Below, one piece after another: positions 12,216-23,155 of a stretch of 64,000 nt of DNA. Numbering within the stretch: the stretch's first letter is position 1; every line of letters starts with the position of its first letter. Source of the stretch: Spiroplasma sp. BIUS-1 (lineage in GTDB: Bacteria > Bacillota_I > Bacilli_A > Mycoplasmatales > Mycoplasmataceae); contig NZ_CP048386.1 of the NCBI RefSeq assembly GCF_010365805.1, positions 310,001-374,000 of the forward strand, written 5' to 3'. Position numbers and translations under genes: made by a program. The notes under the pieces were generated by a model that was not told the origin of the DNA, did not search any database, and worked only from the letters and a program-made list of their open reading frames with translations.

Positions 12216-14303
12216 ATGAAAACAAATATAAGGGTTACAAAAGAAGATTTTAAAAGATATATGGCTGAATGTCCTAAAATAGCTTGAATATTTCACAGTT
12301 TAGAAAACTTCAAATATACTATTGAACAAAAAAAGAATGAAATGATTGAAACTCATTATAAATCACCAATAGAAACAGATGATGATTGAAATACATCAGC
12401 TGGTTTTAATGCTATTGATCTTTACTCTGATCTTTTAGAAAAAGATGAAAGTGAGCTTAGCAAAGCAGAAGTTGCTCAAAAAGAAATGCTTATAAAACAA
12501 ATGGATGATCTTAATGGTTTTGAAATTTCAGGATTGCCTGCAGAAACTATTGTGGATGGTAATGCTGTTGGGGATGCTGCTCGCGAGTATTTCATTGAAA
12601 AATTATATAAAGATAATCTAAAAGAAAAAACTGATTTTGAATTTAGAGATTTTCAAGAAATGAGTTATGAAGAAAGTTTAGAAGAAACAAAAAAAGCTTT
12701 AGATAATAATAAAGTAAAGTATTTATTTGAACCTTCATTTGAGTATATGGATTCAATGTTGAAAGTTAGATGTGACGTTTTAATTAATCACGGAAACAGA
12801 CATGTTACTATAGTTGAGTTTAAAGCTTCAACTACATCTAAGGCAGTTCACTTCTTTGACGTGCTTTATCAAAAAAAAGTTCTTGAAAAAAATGGTTATT
12901 TTGTAGATGATGTTAAAGTTGGTCTTATCAATAAGTGCTATGTTAGGGGAATTGGGATTGATGAAAATAGACCTGATTTTTTCATAGAGAAAGATGAAAT
13001 AGATTTTGAAACAGAAGTTAAACCGGTTTTAAATAATTTAAAGTTACCTATTTCAGATGAGTCTGACTTAAATTACCAACAGTTAATAAGAATTACAGAT
13101 AAATTAGAAACTACAAAAAAAGATGTTGGTTTAAATGAAATGATATTGGGAATGGAAGATAATGGTTTTGATTTCGATGAAATGATATTAGAAATTTCAA
13201 AATATTTAGAAGATAAATCAAATTTATATAAACAAGATTGTGAAAAATATCAATTTGACTATAAAAGAGTTACTCATAAATTAAAGAAAAATGTCTGTCA
13301 TCATGTAGTTGATCATTATGATAAAAGTAAATTTAATTTATATGAACTTACAAGATTCAAACCAAAAGCAGCTATAATTCATTCTAGAGATGAAAATGCA
13401 ATTTATATTGAAAATATAAATGATGTTGAACATACTAAATTTCAAGGTGAGGGAAAATCTCTTTTTGGAAAAGATGAATTAAGAATAATTAAAACTGTTA
13501 GAAGTTACTTAGAAAAAGGTAGTTTATCTGCAGAAGATATAATAAGAGAAGATGGTAGAAGTAATCTAATGTCTTTATTGAAAGATTATTATAGATATCC
13601 AGTTTATATGTATGACTTTGAAACTGTTAAATGAGCAATTCCAAAATATGATAATTCTTGATCTTATGAACAAATACCATTTCAATATTCAATACATGTA
13701 ATTGACAATCCTGATTATGATTTTAATGACCCTATAAATACAATGAAACATTTAAATTTCATTGCAAGCAAACAAGAAGATCCAAGACCTGAGTTTTTAG
13801 TTAATTTCATAAGAGATTGTTTTGCATATGGTCCTGGAGTTTATGTAGCTTATAACAAATCTTTTGAAAGAAGTGTTATAAAGAACTTAATATATTCTTA
13901 TCCAGAATTTAGAAAATCATTAGAATATATTTATCACAACACAATTGATTTAATGGAGTTCTTTAAAAAGAAAGAAGACAATTGATTAATTTATCACCCA
14001 GACTTTAGAGGTTCATATTCTATTAAAAAAACACAACCTGCTTTGGATAGTACTTTAAGTTATAAGGATTTAAAAATAAATAAAGGAGATAAAGCAAGTC
14101 AAACATTTAGACAATTCTTAGATGATGTTATAACTCAAGAAGAATATGAAGTTATCCTAAAAGAAGATATGCTTAAATATTGTGATAGAGATACTCTTGC
14201 CATGATTGTTGTTTTGCAAAGAGTAGTTGATATTGTAAAAGAATATAACCCAAATTTTGAAATGTATATAAGACAAATGTTGGAGGATGAAAAAAATGCA
14301 TAA
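12216..14303 (+). CDS. DUF2779-type protein: RecB-like PD-(D/E)xK domain plus DEDDy exonuclease-like domain
   Basis: The 695-residue protein carries two nuclease signatures. The N-terminal part starts like DUF2779 proteins (TKEDFKRYMAECPKIAW) and contains Asp187 in RCDVLI and Glu201-x-Lys203 in VEFKAS, a RecB/PD-(D/E)xK pattern. The C-terminal part has a 3'-5' exonuclease-like arrangement: Asp467/Glu469 in YDFETV, AYNKSFE at 545-551, and Tyr655-x3-Asp659 in KYCDRDT (DEDDy type). The substrate is unknown. DNA repair or foreign nucleic acid degradation is plausible from the domains only. Several TGA codons are Trp. The ATG at 12216 follows AAAGGAG. The 3' end overlaps fmt by 8 bases. Confidence 0.85.
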
Positions 14304-15243
14304 AGTAATATTTTGTGGAACACCTCAAATTTCTGTAGAGATTTTAAAAGGATTAGAAAATACTGGTGTAGAAATTGTTGGTGTTATTACTCAACCAGAC
14401 AAGCAAGTTGGAAGAAAAAAAGAAATTAAGTTTTCACCAGTTAAAGAATATGCTTTAACAAAAGGTTATAAATTATTTCAACCTTATAAAATTGGCGAAA
14501 TCTATGATGATCTAAAGGGTTTGAGTGCTGATTTTATGCTAACTTGTGCTTATGGTCAGTTTATTACCCAACCAATTTTAGATTTATTTAAAAATTGCAT
14601 AAATACTCATGCAAGTATTTTGCCAAAATATCGAGGAGGAAGTCCCATTCAGTTTGCAATTATGAATGGAGAAAAAACAACAGGTATTTCTTTAATGAAA
14701 ATGGTCAAAAAAATGGATGCAGGAGAAGTATATTATCAAGAAGAAATTGAAATCAGCGACGATGATGATTCTGCAAGTTTATTTGGAAAAATGGCTATTT
14801 TAGGTAAAAAAATGGTTGAAGAAAAGTTGCTAGATATTTTTGAAGGTAAGTTAAAAGGTATTGAACAAGATGAATCAAAAGTCACTTTTGCTTATAACTT
14901 AAAAAATGAGCAAGAAATTATAGATTGAAATAAATCTGCTTATGAAATAAACAATTTCATAAGAGCTTTATCACCTCAACCAGTAGCATTTACTTTTATA
15001 GAAAAAGAAAGAGTAAAGATTAAGTCCGCAAGAGTGATTAGAGATGATGAAAACTTAATTACTGTTGATAGATTATTTGCAAATGGTGAAGTTATTTCAA
15101 CAGACAAAGAAGGTATTATTGTAAATACCTCAAATGGTTACTTAAAAATATTGGAAATTCAAAGAGAAGGTAAAAAAATGGTTAGTGCCTCAACATTTAA
15201 TGATCCTAACTCACCAATTAAATCAGGAATAAAATTTGGATAA
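14296..15243 (+). CDS. fmt: Methionyl-tRNA formyltransferase
   Basis: Fmt formylates initiator Met-tRNA using 10-formyl-THF. The 315-residue protein has the N-terminal FCGTP motif and the catalytic set Asn103, His105 and Asp141 (in CINTHASILP and KMDAGEVYY), at nearly the family's standard spacing, and then the C-terminal OB-like tRNA-binding domain. I choose ATG 14296 rather than in-frame 14287, because GGAGG at 14282-14286 abuts 14287 but lies 9 bases before 14296. It overlaps the preceding nuclease gene by 8 bases, which suggests coupling. A terminator straddles its stop codon. Confidence 0.96.
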
Positions 15244-15262
15244 TATTTCCAAATTTTATTTT
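15231..15262 (+). terminator. Terminator overlapping the fmt stop
   Basis: AAAATTTGGA pairs with TCCAAATTTT around the TAA stop at 15241-15243. A T-rich tract follows. Confidence 0.78.
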
Positions 15263-15337
15263 TTTATTGTAATTTTTTTCTTTTTTGTTAAGATAAGCCT
15301 AATATTTAAAATAAATACAATAGAAAAGGGTTTTAAA

Positions 15338-16066
15338 ATGATAGAAATTTTAAATTTAACAAAAGAATTTAAAAATGGTGGAGGCATCTATGATGTTTCT
15401 TTTAATTTTGATAAAAATGATATTATAGCTTTGGTGGGTCCAAATGGTGCTGGTAAAACAACCTTAATTAAGTGCATAATGAAAGAATATAAAATTAGTT
15501 CTGGAAATGTGTTATTGAATTCTAAAAAAATTGGTAATAAAGAACTGAAATCTATCGTGTTTTTTCCGGATACCAATAATATAATTTTGGATATAAAGCT
15601 AAAGGAATATATAAAATATTGTTATGCTTGTTCGGGATTACCACTAAAGGATTTTGAAAATACCTTAAATGAAGTATCTAGATGATTAAAAATAGAACCA
15701 TTTTTAAACAAAAAAATAAGTGAACTATCTGCTGGTCAAAAGAAAAAAGCTATTCTTGGATCTGTATTAGTTAGAAAGCCACAATATATAATTTTTGATG
15801 AACCAACAGCCAATATGGATATAGAAAATAAAAAGGAATTTATAAACATTATAAAGTCATTGGAAAAAGCTAATGTTTCTATAATGATAACTAGTCATAT
15901 TGTTGAGGAACTACAAATGCTTGCTAATAAATTGGTAATAATAAAACAAGGAAAAGTAATTTATAAAAATAAATTTGATAAAGAGAAAGAACAAATTATT
16001 GACATTTATTCAAGTTTATCAGTTGATTCTGATTTAAATCAGGAAGTTATGAGGTTATATTCTTAA
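15338..16066 (+). CDS. ABC transporter ATP-binding protein
   Basis: This 242-residue ABC ATPase has Walker A GPNGAGKT (34-41), a degenerate but recognisable signature LSAGQKKK, Walker B YIIFDEPTANMD and the switch His in ITSHIVEE. It resembles the single-subunit ATPases of ABC-2 type exporters. The open frame extends upstream to 15236, but that stretch overlaps the fmt terminator. ATG 15338, preceded by AAAAGGG, is the better start. TGA at 15683 is Trp. The permease gene begins one base after the stop, so the two form a transporter operon. Substrate unknown. A second, similar module lies at 48610-50839. Confidence 0.92.
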
Positions 16067-16067
16067 T

Positions 16068-17918
16068 ATGAAAACAACAAAAAGAAAAAGTAACTTCGAT
16101 TTTCTATTTTTTTTCCAATTTAAAAAAATATGAAAAAGCATTGGTGTTAATTTATTATCGTTAGGTTTTATAATAATGAATTTATTATTCACCTTTTTAG
16201 GTGTTAATGGCGCCTTAAACAAAGATCCTATTGAAGATATTGGTTTGTTTAAGATGCTAAATTTCATATTTTCACATGTAGTTTTGGGTGTTATGATAAT
16301 TTTTATTGTTTATACTCTGTTTAATAAACAAATTAAATCAAATTTTATTAATATAGAAATACAGTCGGGGAAAAACATATACATCAGTTTTTTATTAAGA
16401 TTCATAGTTTCCTATTTATATATATTTATAATAATCTCTATAAACCTAATAATAACTGAGTTAGTAGGTCTAAATTTAGATATAAATAATAATGATATTA
16501 AGTATTCATTGATAACTAGTACAGCTTTGTTCTTTTATCTTTCAAGCTTTATTTTTTACTCAGTTTGTATTATTTTTTCATTACTATTAAAAAGCACACC
16601 TAGTTTGGTTGTAAATATGATTTTTGTGTTTCTATTTGCTTTATCTTCAGTTACTGCGATGGGAATTTCTTTAATGTCAAAAGAAAATAAAAATAATATT
16701 AACTTAAATTCAAAATCTCTATTTGAATTACAAATAAATCAAGGACAAGAATTCTACAAAACTTTTAGTCAGGAAGAAGAATATAAAGATTTATTCGATA
16801 CAAAAAAAGTACAAGATTACTTTAAATCTTTTGATATTGATGGATTAGAATGATTTAACTATGAATACAATAAGGGAGTTAAAAATAAATCTGAATCTGA
16901 TTTAAAGGGAGTTTTTTCATATAGATACTTTAATTCTGGACAATTAAATTATGATTTCAGAAATTCAAATTCACATTATAATAAAGACTTTTTCTTTAAT
17001 CAAATGATAGAGGATATATATGAAGTTTTTAAAGATGATAAAGGTATTCCAATCAGCTATGAAGGGTTAGGGATGTCTTTAAATGATAGCAGATCTTCTT
17101 TTTTAATAAATAGCTCTTCAAGTGAAGTTATTGTTGATTTAAAACCAACAATCAGTTATTTGAAGAAAAATCCTAAAACTTCTAGATATGAAAAAATTTT
17201 AGATTATATAAACCATATATATAATGACATGTATGACTATTTTGGAAAAATGATAAATCAATCCCAAGGCTTTTTAAGAAAAGAAAGAATCAATTCAGAT
17301 TTTGAAGGAAACACCGGGAATGAATGTGATTCTAAAATTAAAATAATTAGAACGTTGTGAGTTGATAAAAACATTGATTGTGGCAATATTGGAAAAATTA
17401 GTGAAAATGACCAAGAGGCAATTAAAGTCTATTATGAACACCCTGAGTTAATGATAATAAACTTTTTACTATTTCAAACTTGAAGAAATTCAATGTATAT
17501 AGATACTAAATTAAACTTAAATAATACTTTCAATGATCCATCAATTTCTAATCAACTAGAAGAAACAAGGGAAAAACAAGTGTATTTAAAAAAATACAAT
17601 GAATTTATAGATTTTTCAAAGAAAAAAATAAATAGTAATTTTTTAAACTCATATACTTATGTCTATTTTGCTAGCAAGCCTTCGTTGTTAACTGATTTTA
17701 CAAATGTTGGAAACGGTATGCTAGAAATCTATCCTTCATTTAATTATAAAATAAGTGAAAATGACTTATTAAATTATGAAAACTCACCATTTGCTAACAA
17801 GGATATTGAAAATTTGATATTTAATAACAATAATATAGTTATTATTACAAGTATCATTATAAGTTTTGCTTTTATTGGGTTATCAATGTGATTATTTAAA
17901 AAACAACTAATTAAGTAA
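16068..17918 (+). CDS. ABC-2-like permease with large extracytoplasmic loop
   Basis: The 616-residue membrane protein is paired with the upstream ATPase. Five hydrophobic segments lie in the first 200 residues (about 23-47, 62-85, 103-135, 145-172, 178-200), and one more near the C-terminus (about 590-612) is followed by a basic tail. About 390 hydrophilic residues lie between, presumably outside the cell. This layout resembles ABC-2 exporters of the bacteriocin or NatB type, but I cannot name a substrate. Several TGA codons are Trp. The gene has the same layout as the 501-residue permease at 49334, which suggests an ancient duplication. Its two cysteines, near residues 425 and 440, may form an external disulfide. 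Confidence 0.82.
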
Positions 17919-17924
17919 ACTTGT

Positions 17925-17955
17925 AAAAATCACTATTTATTTGTGATTTTTTTAT
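17925..17955 (+). terminator. Intrinsic terminator after the permease
   Basis: AAAAATCAC pairs with GTGATTTTT, with a nine-base loop and a T run. Confidence 0.8.
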
Positions 17956-17956
17956 A

Positions 17957-17962
17957 TATAAT
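17957..17962 (+). promoter_or_regulatory. Likely efp promoter -10
   Basis: TATAAT lies directly after the preceding terminator and about 20 bases before the GGGAGA ribosome site. No consensus -35 is visible. Confidence 0.5.
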
Positions 17963-17993
17963 TTATTTAGAAATATTAAAGGGAGATTAATTT

Positions 17994-18551
17994 ATGTCAG
18001 TAAACGATTTAAGACCTGGAAGTACATTCTTATACGATGGAAACATCTTTGTTGTTTTAGAAAACTCATTTTCTAAAACAGGTAGACAACAAGGTAAAGT
18101 TACAGTAAAAGTTAAAAACTTGAGAACTGGAGCTAGAGTTGAAATTACATTTACAGGTGGAGAAAAAGTAGATAAAGCTTTAATTGAAAAGAAAGATATG
18201 CAATACCTTTACAATGATGGAACAAATTGTGTTTTAATGAATACAGAAACATATGAACAAGTTGAAATTCCTTCTTCTAAATTAGAATGAGAATTAAAAT
18301 TCATAACAGATGGAATAATGGTTAAAATGACTGAATATGATGGAGAAATCCTTGGTATTACTATTCCAGAAAAAATTGAACTTACAATAGTTGAAGCAGA
18401 ACCTGCTGTAAAAGGTGATACAACAAGTGGGGCTCAAAAGAAAGCTAAAGTAGAAACTGGTTTAGAAATAACTGTTCCATTATTCATCAAAGAAGGTGAA
18501 AAAGTGTTAATAAACACTACTGATGGTAAATATGCTGGTAGAGCAAACTAA
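17994..18551 (+). CDS. efp: Elongation factor P
   Basis: EF-P relieves ribosome stalling at polyproline. The 185-residue protein matches family length and its three beta-barrel domains. The first domain reads SVNDLRPGSTFLYDGNIFVVLE, interrupted by the tip loop KTGRQQGK (residues 28-35). The C-terminus has the conserved EITVPLFIKEGEKVLINT and ends in Tyr-x-Gly-Arg-Ala. The loop carries Arg31 and Lys35 near the position that is modified in many bacteria. I see no EpmA/EarP-type modification gene nearby. TGA at 18288 is Trp. Ribosome site GGGAGA. The small Asp23-like gene follows 27 bases later. Confidence 0.97.
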
Positions 18552-18578
18552 TTTTAAATAGAATAGAGGTATTTGTAC

Positions 18579-18869
18579 ATGTACATATCTATAGAAAGAA
18601 ATTCAAAGGGAACTTTGGAGATCGATGAAAAAATCTTAAGTAAAATAATAGAATTTGATGTTACTTCAAATTCAGTTGGATACAAAAGTATAGAAGCATC
18701 TGTAAGTATTCATCAAGAAACTAACTTATTTATCGTTGTTAGAGTTCACACAATTGAAAAAGGAAAATTTTCAATGGATGGAGTAAAAGTTGCTTCAATA
18801 ATAAATGAATCAATTTATAAAACTTTAAGAATAAAACCAAAAAACATAGCATTTGCATTCATAAAATAG
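18579..18869 (+). CDS. Small Asp23/Gls24-like protein, 96 aa
   Basis: Possibly a member of the Asp23/Gls24 (DUF322) group, judging from length, position next to efp and the alternating beta/alpha pattern (GTLEIDEKILSKII, then YKSIEASVSI and LFIVVRVHTIEKG). No catalytic motif is visible. The in-frame TTG at 18573 is only two bases from the GAGGT ribosome site, so ATG 18579 (eight bases away) is preferred. In other Firmicutes the Asp23-like gene near efp is followed by nusB, but nusB is not here. Family assignment is moderate. Confidence 0.7.
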   Translation: MYISIERNSKGTLEIDEKILSKIIEFDVTSNSVGYKSIEASVSIHQETNLFIVVRVHTIEKGKFSMDGVKVASIINESIYKTLRIKPKNIAFAFIK

Positions 18870-18891
18870 GTAAATAAAACCTATTTTTTTG
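18863..18891 (+). terminator. Intrinsic terminator
   Basis: AAATAGGT pairs with ACCTATTT across the TAG stop, followed by T residues. Confidence 0.78.
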
Positions 18892-18937
18892 TATAATATG
18901 GTGCTATCATATGCTTTAAAAATGTGTAGAAATAGTG

Positions 18938-18943
18938 TATAAT
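18938..18943 (+). promoter_or_regulatory. Promoter -10 of the gene at 18973
   Basis: TATAAT in a GTG-TATAAT-G context sits 16 bases before the GGAGG ribosome site. No convincing -35 is visible. Confidence 0.5.
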
Positions 18944-18972
18944 GATTTTGTATTTAAATGGAGGAACTAGGT

Positions 18973-20856
18973 ATGGCGGCAGCTAAAACAACAACCAAAA
19001 AAACAACTACAACAGGTACAAAGACAATTAATGGAAAACCTGGAGCAAGTGAATATGTAAATCAAAAGTTTGGTCCTAAAGCTTTAGCTTTAATAAACAA
19101 ATATAATTTACAAACAGATGAAAGTTACAAGAAATTAATATCATCTTTTGAAAGAATTGATTCATTGCCAAAAAATGATCCAAGAAAGCCAAATTTAGTT
19201 GACTTATGAGAAGGTGAATTCAACAGAATTTTTAAACACTTCTGAGAAAACTACGCAGTTGGTCAAAAGAGAAAAGATAATGGTGTATCAGGTTGAAAAG
19301 AAAGACTTGACGTTAAACCTACCGCTATGTCTCCTGACCAAAAGAGAAAAGATTTAATGACTAAATTATCTCCAGGTGTTGTTTCTTCAAACAGAAATAC
19401 TAAAGAAGAAATTCTTTCAAGAGCTGGTTATGTAAGCCAAGTTAAAACTGAACAATTTAATTTCACTGCAGTTCCAAGAACTGGTCAAAACATTTATGAA
19501 ATTGAAAACTTACTAAGTGCAGCTGAAGAAAAAGGTATGGGTGAACCAGAAAGCATTTTACAAAATGGTTTTGGAGTTGCTCAAAAAGTTGAAGTTATTG
19601 AAGAAACTCCAACTACAAAAGCAAAAGCTGAAAAAATTTCAATAGATGAAGAAACAGAACTTATGACTTCACAAGCAATACCAGATCCTAATTTATTAGA
19701 ATTTATAAATGAAGGAAAAGTTTCAAGTGAAGATTCAGTTTCAGAAAATAAATCATCAAAAGAAGAAAATAAAAATAATAAAACTGAAAAAAATGAAGAA
19801 CCTTTAGGATATGTTGCAAGAGAAAACATGTCAAGAGAAGAGTTTAATAGAGCAAACAACATCTACTTTGATGAATCACAATTAAACGAAGAAGATGATA
19901 ACTTTGCAGCTCTTGAATTAGGAACAGAATTCTTCCAACAACATTTAACTGAAGATTCAATTGGAAATTCTAATGTAGAGATCAATGAAGGTCTTGCAAG
20001 AAGAGAGTACAACGAAAAAGATGAAACAGTTGCTCCTGAAAAAAGAAACATTCTTTCAAAAGAAGGTTTTGAAATTAACTTAAACCCAGATAAAACAGAT
20101 TTATCAGGAAAAATAGTTTATGAAAGCAAAAATTCATCATCTTCAAAATCAAAACCATATCATGAAGAAAACCCTGTTGGTTACTACCCAATGAATTATG
20201 ATGCTGCAAAAAGACCTGCAATGCATGATTTAATGGCAGCACACCAAAGAGAAGGTAAAGCTCTTGATGAAATGACTCAAAAAATTGAATTCTTAAGAGA
20301 ACTAAGAAATGATCGTCGTCATAGAATTAATATGATGAAAATTGAACGTGCAAACAGTTACATTGTTGCTCGTGCAAGAAGATTAGCTGAAGCTCGTGAA
20401 TTAAAAAGACTTAAAAAACGTGAAGAATTTAATCTAAAAGCTATTGAAAAAGCTGAAAGATTAAGAAGATTACAAGAACGTCAAAAATTAATTGAATTGA
20501 TGAAAGAACGTCAATTAAAGAGAAATGAAGAAAAACGTGTTGCTACAGTTTTAAGATTAGAACGTGAAAGACGTCTTGAAAGAGATGCTAAATACAGAAC
20601 AGAAATCGCAAGTATTGATGCTCAAATTAGACACGAACAAGAAATGATTAAACGTACTGAATTAAAAATGAAAGCATACTTTACAAAAGTTCATGATGAC
20701 CAATTATTTGACAAATCATTAAAAATAGCAAAAACAACTACTCCAAATTACAAATCAATTGAACAAAAAGCAGAAATGATTCAACAATTGGAAGAACAAA
20801 AACGTAAGGATAGAGTAGAAAAAATAAGTAGAAAATTTATTAAAAATATTAAATAG
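18973..20856 (+). CDS. Large uncharacterised protein with Lys/Thr-rich tail and Arg-rich coiled coil, 627 aa
   Basis: No family recognised. An N-terminal tail rich in Lys, Thr and Ala (residues 1-25) precedes a Trp-containing domain (about 25-135, with LWEGEFNRIFKHFWENY). A long acidic, low-complexity region (about 180-390) follows, then a strikingly basic Arg/Lys/Glu coiled coil (about 430-580). In the coiled coil many arginines use CGT (for example 20310-20320 and 20580-20600), whereas neighbours mostly use AGA. This hints at strong expression. ATG 18973 is preferred over 18958 because GGAGG at 18960-18964 is eight bases upstream. TGA codons in the N-terminal domain are Trp. A structural or nucleic-acid-binding role is possible, not shown. 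Confidence 0.78.
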
Positions 20857-20866
20857 TCAAAATCAT

Positions 20867-20898
20867 GGGCAAGAATTTATTTAAACTTGCCTATTTTT
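20867..20898 (+). terminator. Intrinsic terminator
   Basis: GGCAAG pairs with CTTGCC across a 12-base loop, followed by TATTTTTT. Confidence 0.72.
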
Positions 20899-20925
20899 TA
20901 TATAAATTTGAAAAGGGGTGTACTT

Positions 20926-21951
20926 ATGGCAAATAGTAAAAGTAAAGTAATAAAAAGAATTCCTAGTATTAAGGTTTTAGAAGAGGCTAAATTGGGTATA
21001 AATACAATTAACTCTCTTTCTGGAAAAATAGGAAGTGCTAGCTTTAAAGAGACCAGTGATACACCAGAAGTTCATCAATCTGTTCAAAAGATGCAAAAAA
21101 GACAAGCAAGTCCCTTAGATGCTAAAAGAACAGATTCAAGAACAAGACATATTGAAAAAGTTAGAAATAAAACAGAAGTTATTAATGAAAAATTAACAAT
21201 TCTTCAAGAAAGAAAACTTGGTTTTCAAAGTGATAAAAAGCTTGACTACGAACTTGAGTTAGAGAAAAAGAGAAACGAATCTAAAAAAGCTGTTAAAAAA
21301 TCTCTTTTCAAAAATCAAGATTTTGAAAAAATGAATAAACAAGCAGCAAATATGTTTGCTCAAGATATTATTGTTAAATCTAAAATCAAAGATGGAAAAG
21401 AAAATATTAAAGGTAGAAATCAAAAGACTGCAGATCTTAAGTCAATGTTTGATACATCTACTTCAAGTAAAATATCTTTTAAATCAAATAATAAAGTAGC
21501 AGATACAAAAAGAATAACAAAAATACTTGGAGATATATCTTTTGATTCTGAATCAACAGAGTTTTTCTTAAAAGCACAAGAAAAAGAAAATCAAAGAATA
21601 TTTTCTTCGCCTTTAGAAGATTATAGAGTTGAAGAAAAAGAAACTGAAATAGAATCAGAAATCGAAGAGAATTTATTAGAATCAGAAGAACAAGAAATAA
21701 AGGAAGTAATTGATTTAAAAACAATTAACCAAATGGCTAAAAAGTATCAACAAGATGCTGAAAAAATAAGAAAAGAAATTGAAAAAAATAGTGAGAAGAA
21801 AGTTTTTAATAATAACATCTCAAGTGTTTATGAAAGAATTTTAGAAAATAGTAGTACTATTAAGTTGAGTAGAACAAAAAAAATGCAAAGCAATGTTAAA
21901 AATGGTGTTGATATAAGTAAAATGCCTTCTATTGCTTTTGAAAAGAAATAG
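20926..21951 (+). CDS. Uncharacterised charged protein, 341 aa
   Basis: Not recognised. The frame is open from 20887, but ATG 20926 has the AAAAGGGG ribosome site and a typical start. The protein is hydrophilic and Lys/Glu/Ser-rich without Trp or Cys. The N-terminal half is basic and the region around residues 225-265 is acidic (EEKETEIESEIEENLLESEE). Coiled-coil segments are likely. No signal peptide or membrane helix. It is the second gene of a run of uncharacterised proteins (18973-26205) and is 17 bases from the next, so probably co-transcribed with it. Confidence 0.72.
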   Translation: MANSKSKVIKRIPSIKVLEEAKLGINTINSLSGKIGSASFKETSDTPEVHQSVQKMQKRQASPLDAKRTDSRTRHIEKVRNKTEVINEKLTILQERKLGFQSDKKLDYELELEKKRNESKKAVKKSLFKNQDFEKMNKQAANMFAQDIIVKSKIKDGKENIKGRNQKTADLKSMFDTSTSSKISFKSNNKVADTKRITKILGDISFDSESTEFFLKAQEKENQRIFSSPLEDYRVEEKETEIESEIEENLLESEEQEIKEVIDLKTINQMAKKYQQDAEKIRKEIEKNSEKKVFNNNISSVYERILENSSTIKLSRTKKMQSNVKNGVDISKMPSIAFEKK

Positions 21952-21968
21952 AATTGGAGAAAATCCTA

Positions 21969-23153
21969 ATGACAAACAAAAATAAAAAAAGAACTGAAAA
22001 GGATTTTGATCTATTATCTTCAAAAGTAAAAGTAAGAGTTAAAAACTTAATTGATAAAAGACTTACAAGCCAAACAATTATGCTTTTTGCTCAAGAGTAT
22101 GAAACTTATGATGCAGAAGTAAGAGAACAATTAATAGATTACATTAATTTCTTGATGGAAATTGAAAGAGAAAAGTGAATGAATGAATCAAATTACTTGT
22201 ACGAAAAACAAAATGTACAAAATTTGACTACAATAAAACAATCTGATTTTTATCAAAGACAAGAAGAAATTAAGAAGTTCCAAGAATATCTTACAAAAGA
22301 TAGAACAAGCGCAACTCAAAAGGCTATAGAAAATTCTAGAAAAGAAACTCTAATTAAAAAACCAGAAATTACAAATGTTGAAAAAACAAATCAAAACAAA
22401 AATGTAGTTTCAATTGAAAAGAATTCTATAAACAAAATGCTTTTAGAGGCCAAAATTAGAGAAGAAAAAGAAGCTAAAGCAGCAAAATTAAGAGAAGCTA
22501 AAAAAGCTGAAGAAGAAAGACAAAAACAATTAGCAAAACAAAAAGAACTAGAGAAAAAGAAAAAAGAACTAGAAAAAGAAGCTAAGGCTAAAAAAGAGCA
22601 AAAAGTTAAAAAAGTTAAAAAAGTTAAAACTAAAAAAAGCCCTTCTCCACAAATTATAAAAATTGACAGAGATTATGAGAAGGAACAAGCAGAAAAAGAG
22701 AAGTTATGAAAAGAACTTTATGGTAAAACAAGACAAGAAACTATAAGTGAAAGAAAAACTAATGAAGAAGTAAAAGAAACATTTGTGGAATATGATAAAA
22801 AACCAAGTTTTGACTCTACAATTGAATTACAAAAATCATTCACTATTCTTGGTCATGAATTTTCAATTGAAGAAACAACAGATCCTAAAAATAAATACTT
22901 TAGCTTTTGATACGGCATTAAAAAGAGGGTTAAAACTTCAAATATTTCTATCTGATTAAGTATTAATCCAAATAAACAAAAATCTGTTTTAAGAAAAAGA
23001 TTAAGATTAGAGCAAAATATGGGGTTATGAGATAAAATAAAAGCTATTTTTGTTGCTCAACCACAAAAACAACAAGTTAAAAAACAACAAGTTAAAAAGA
23101 AAAGTAATAACAAAGAAAAAGAAAAGAATTCAAATAAGGAAAGCGTGAAATAA
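21969..23153 (+). CDS. Uncharacterised protein with Lys-rich coiled coil, 394 aa
   Basis: Not recognised. ATG 21969 follows GGAG at 21957-21960. TGA codons at about 22176, 22707 and several later positions encode Trp, joining what look like separate fragments. The N-terminal 70 residues are helical (LLSSKVKVRVKNLIDKRL, LFAQEYETYDAEVREQL). The middle (about 150-225) is a Lys/Glu/Ala coiled coil with KKVKKVKKVKTKK. A more globular segment at about 275-350 contains SFTILGHEFSIEE and several Trp. The C-terminus is Gln/Lys-rich with a repeated KKQQV unit. The next gene starts two bases after the stop, so the cluster is translationally coupled. Confidence 0.73.
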
Positions 23154-23155
23154 AT

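Noticed and set aside
15236-15337. Upstream extension of the ABC ATPase to an earlier start
   Set aside because: The stretch is a T-rich terminator tail of fmt and encodes an unlikely hydrophobic leader. ATG 15338 has the ribosome site and family start.
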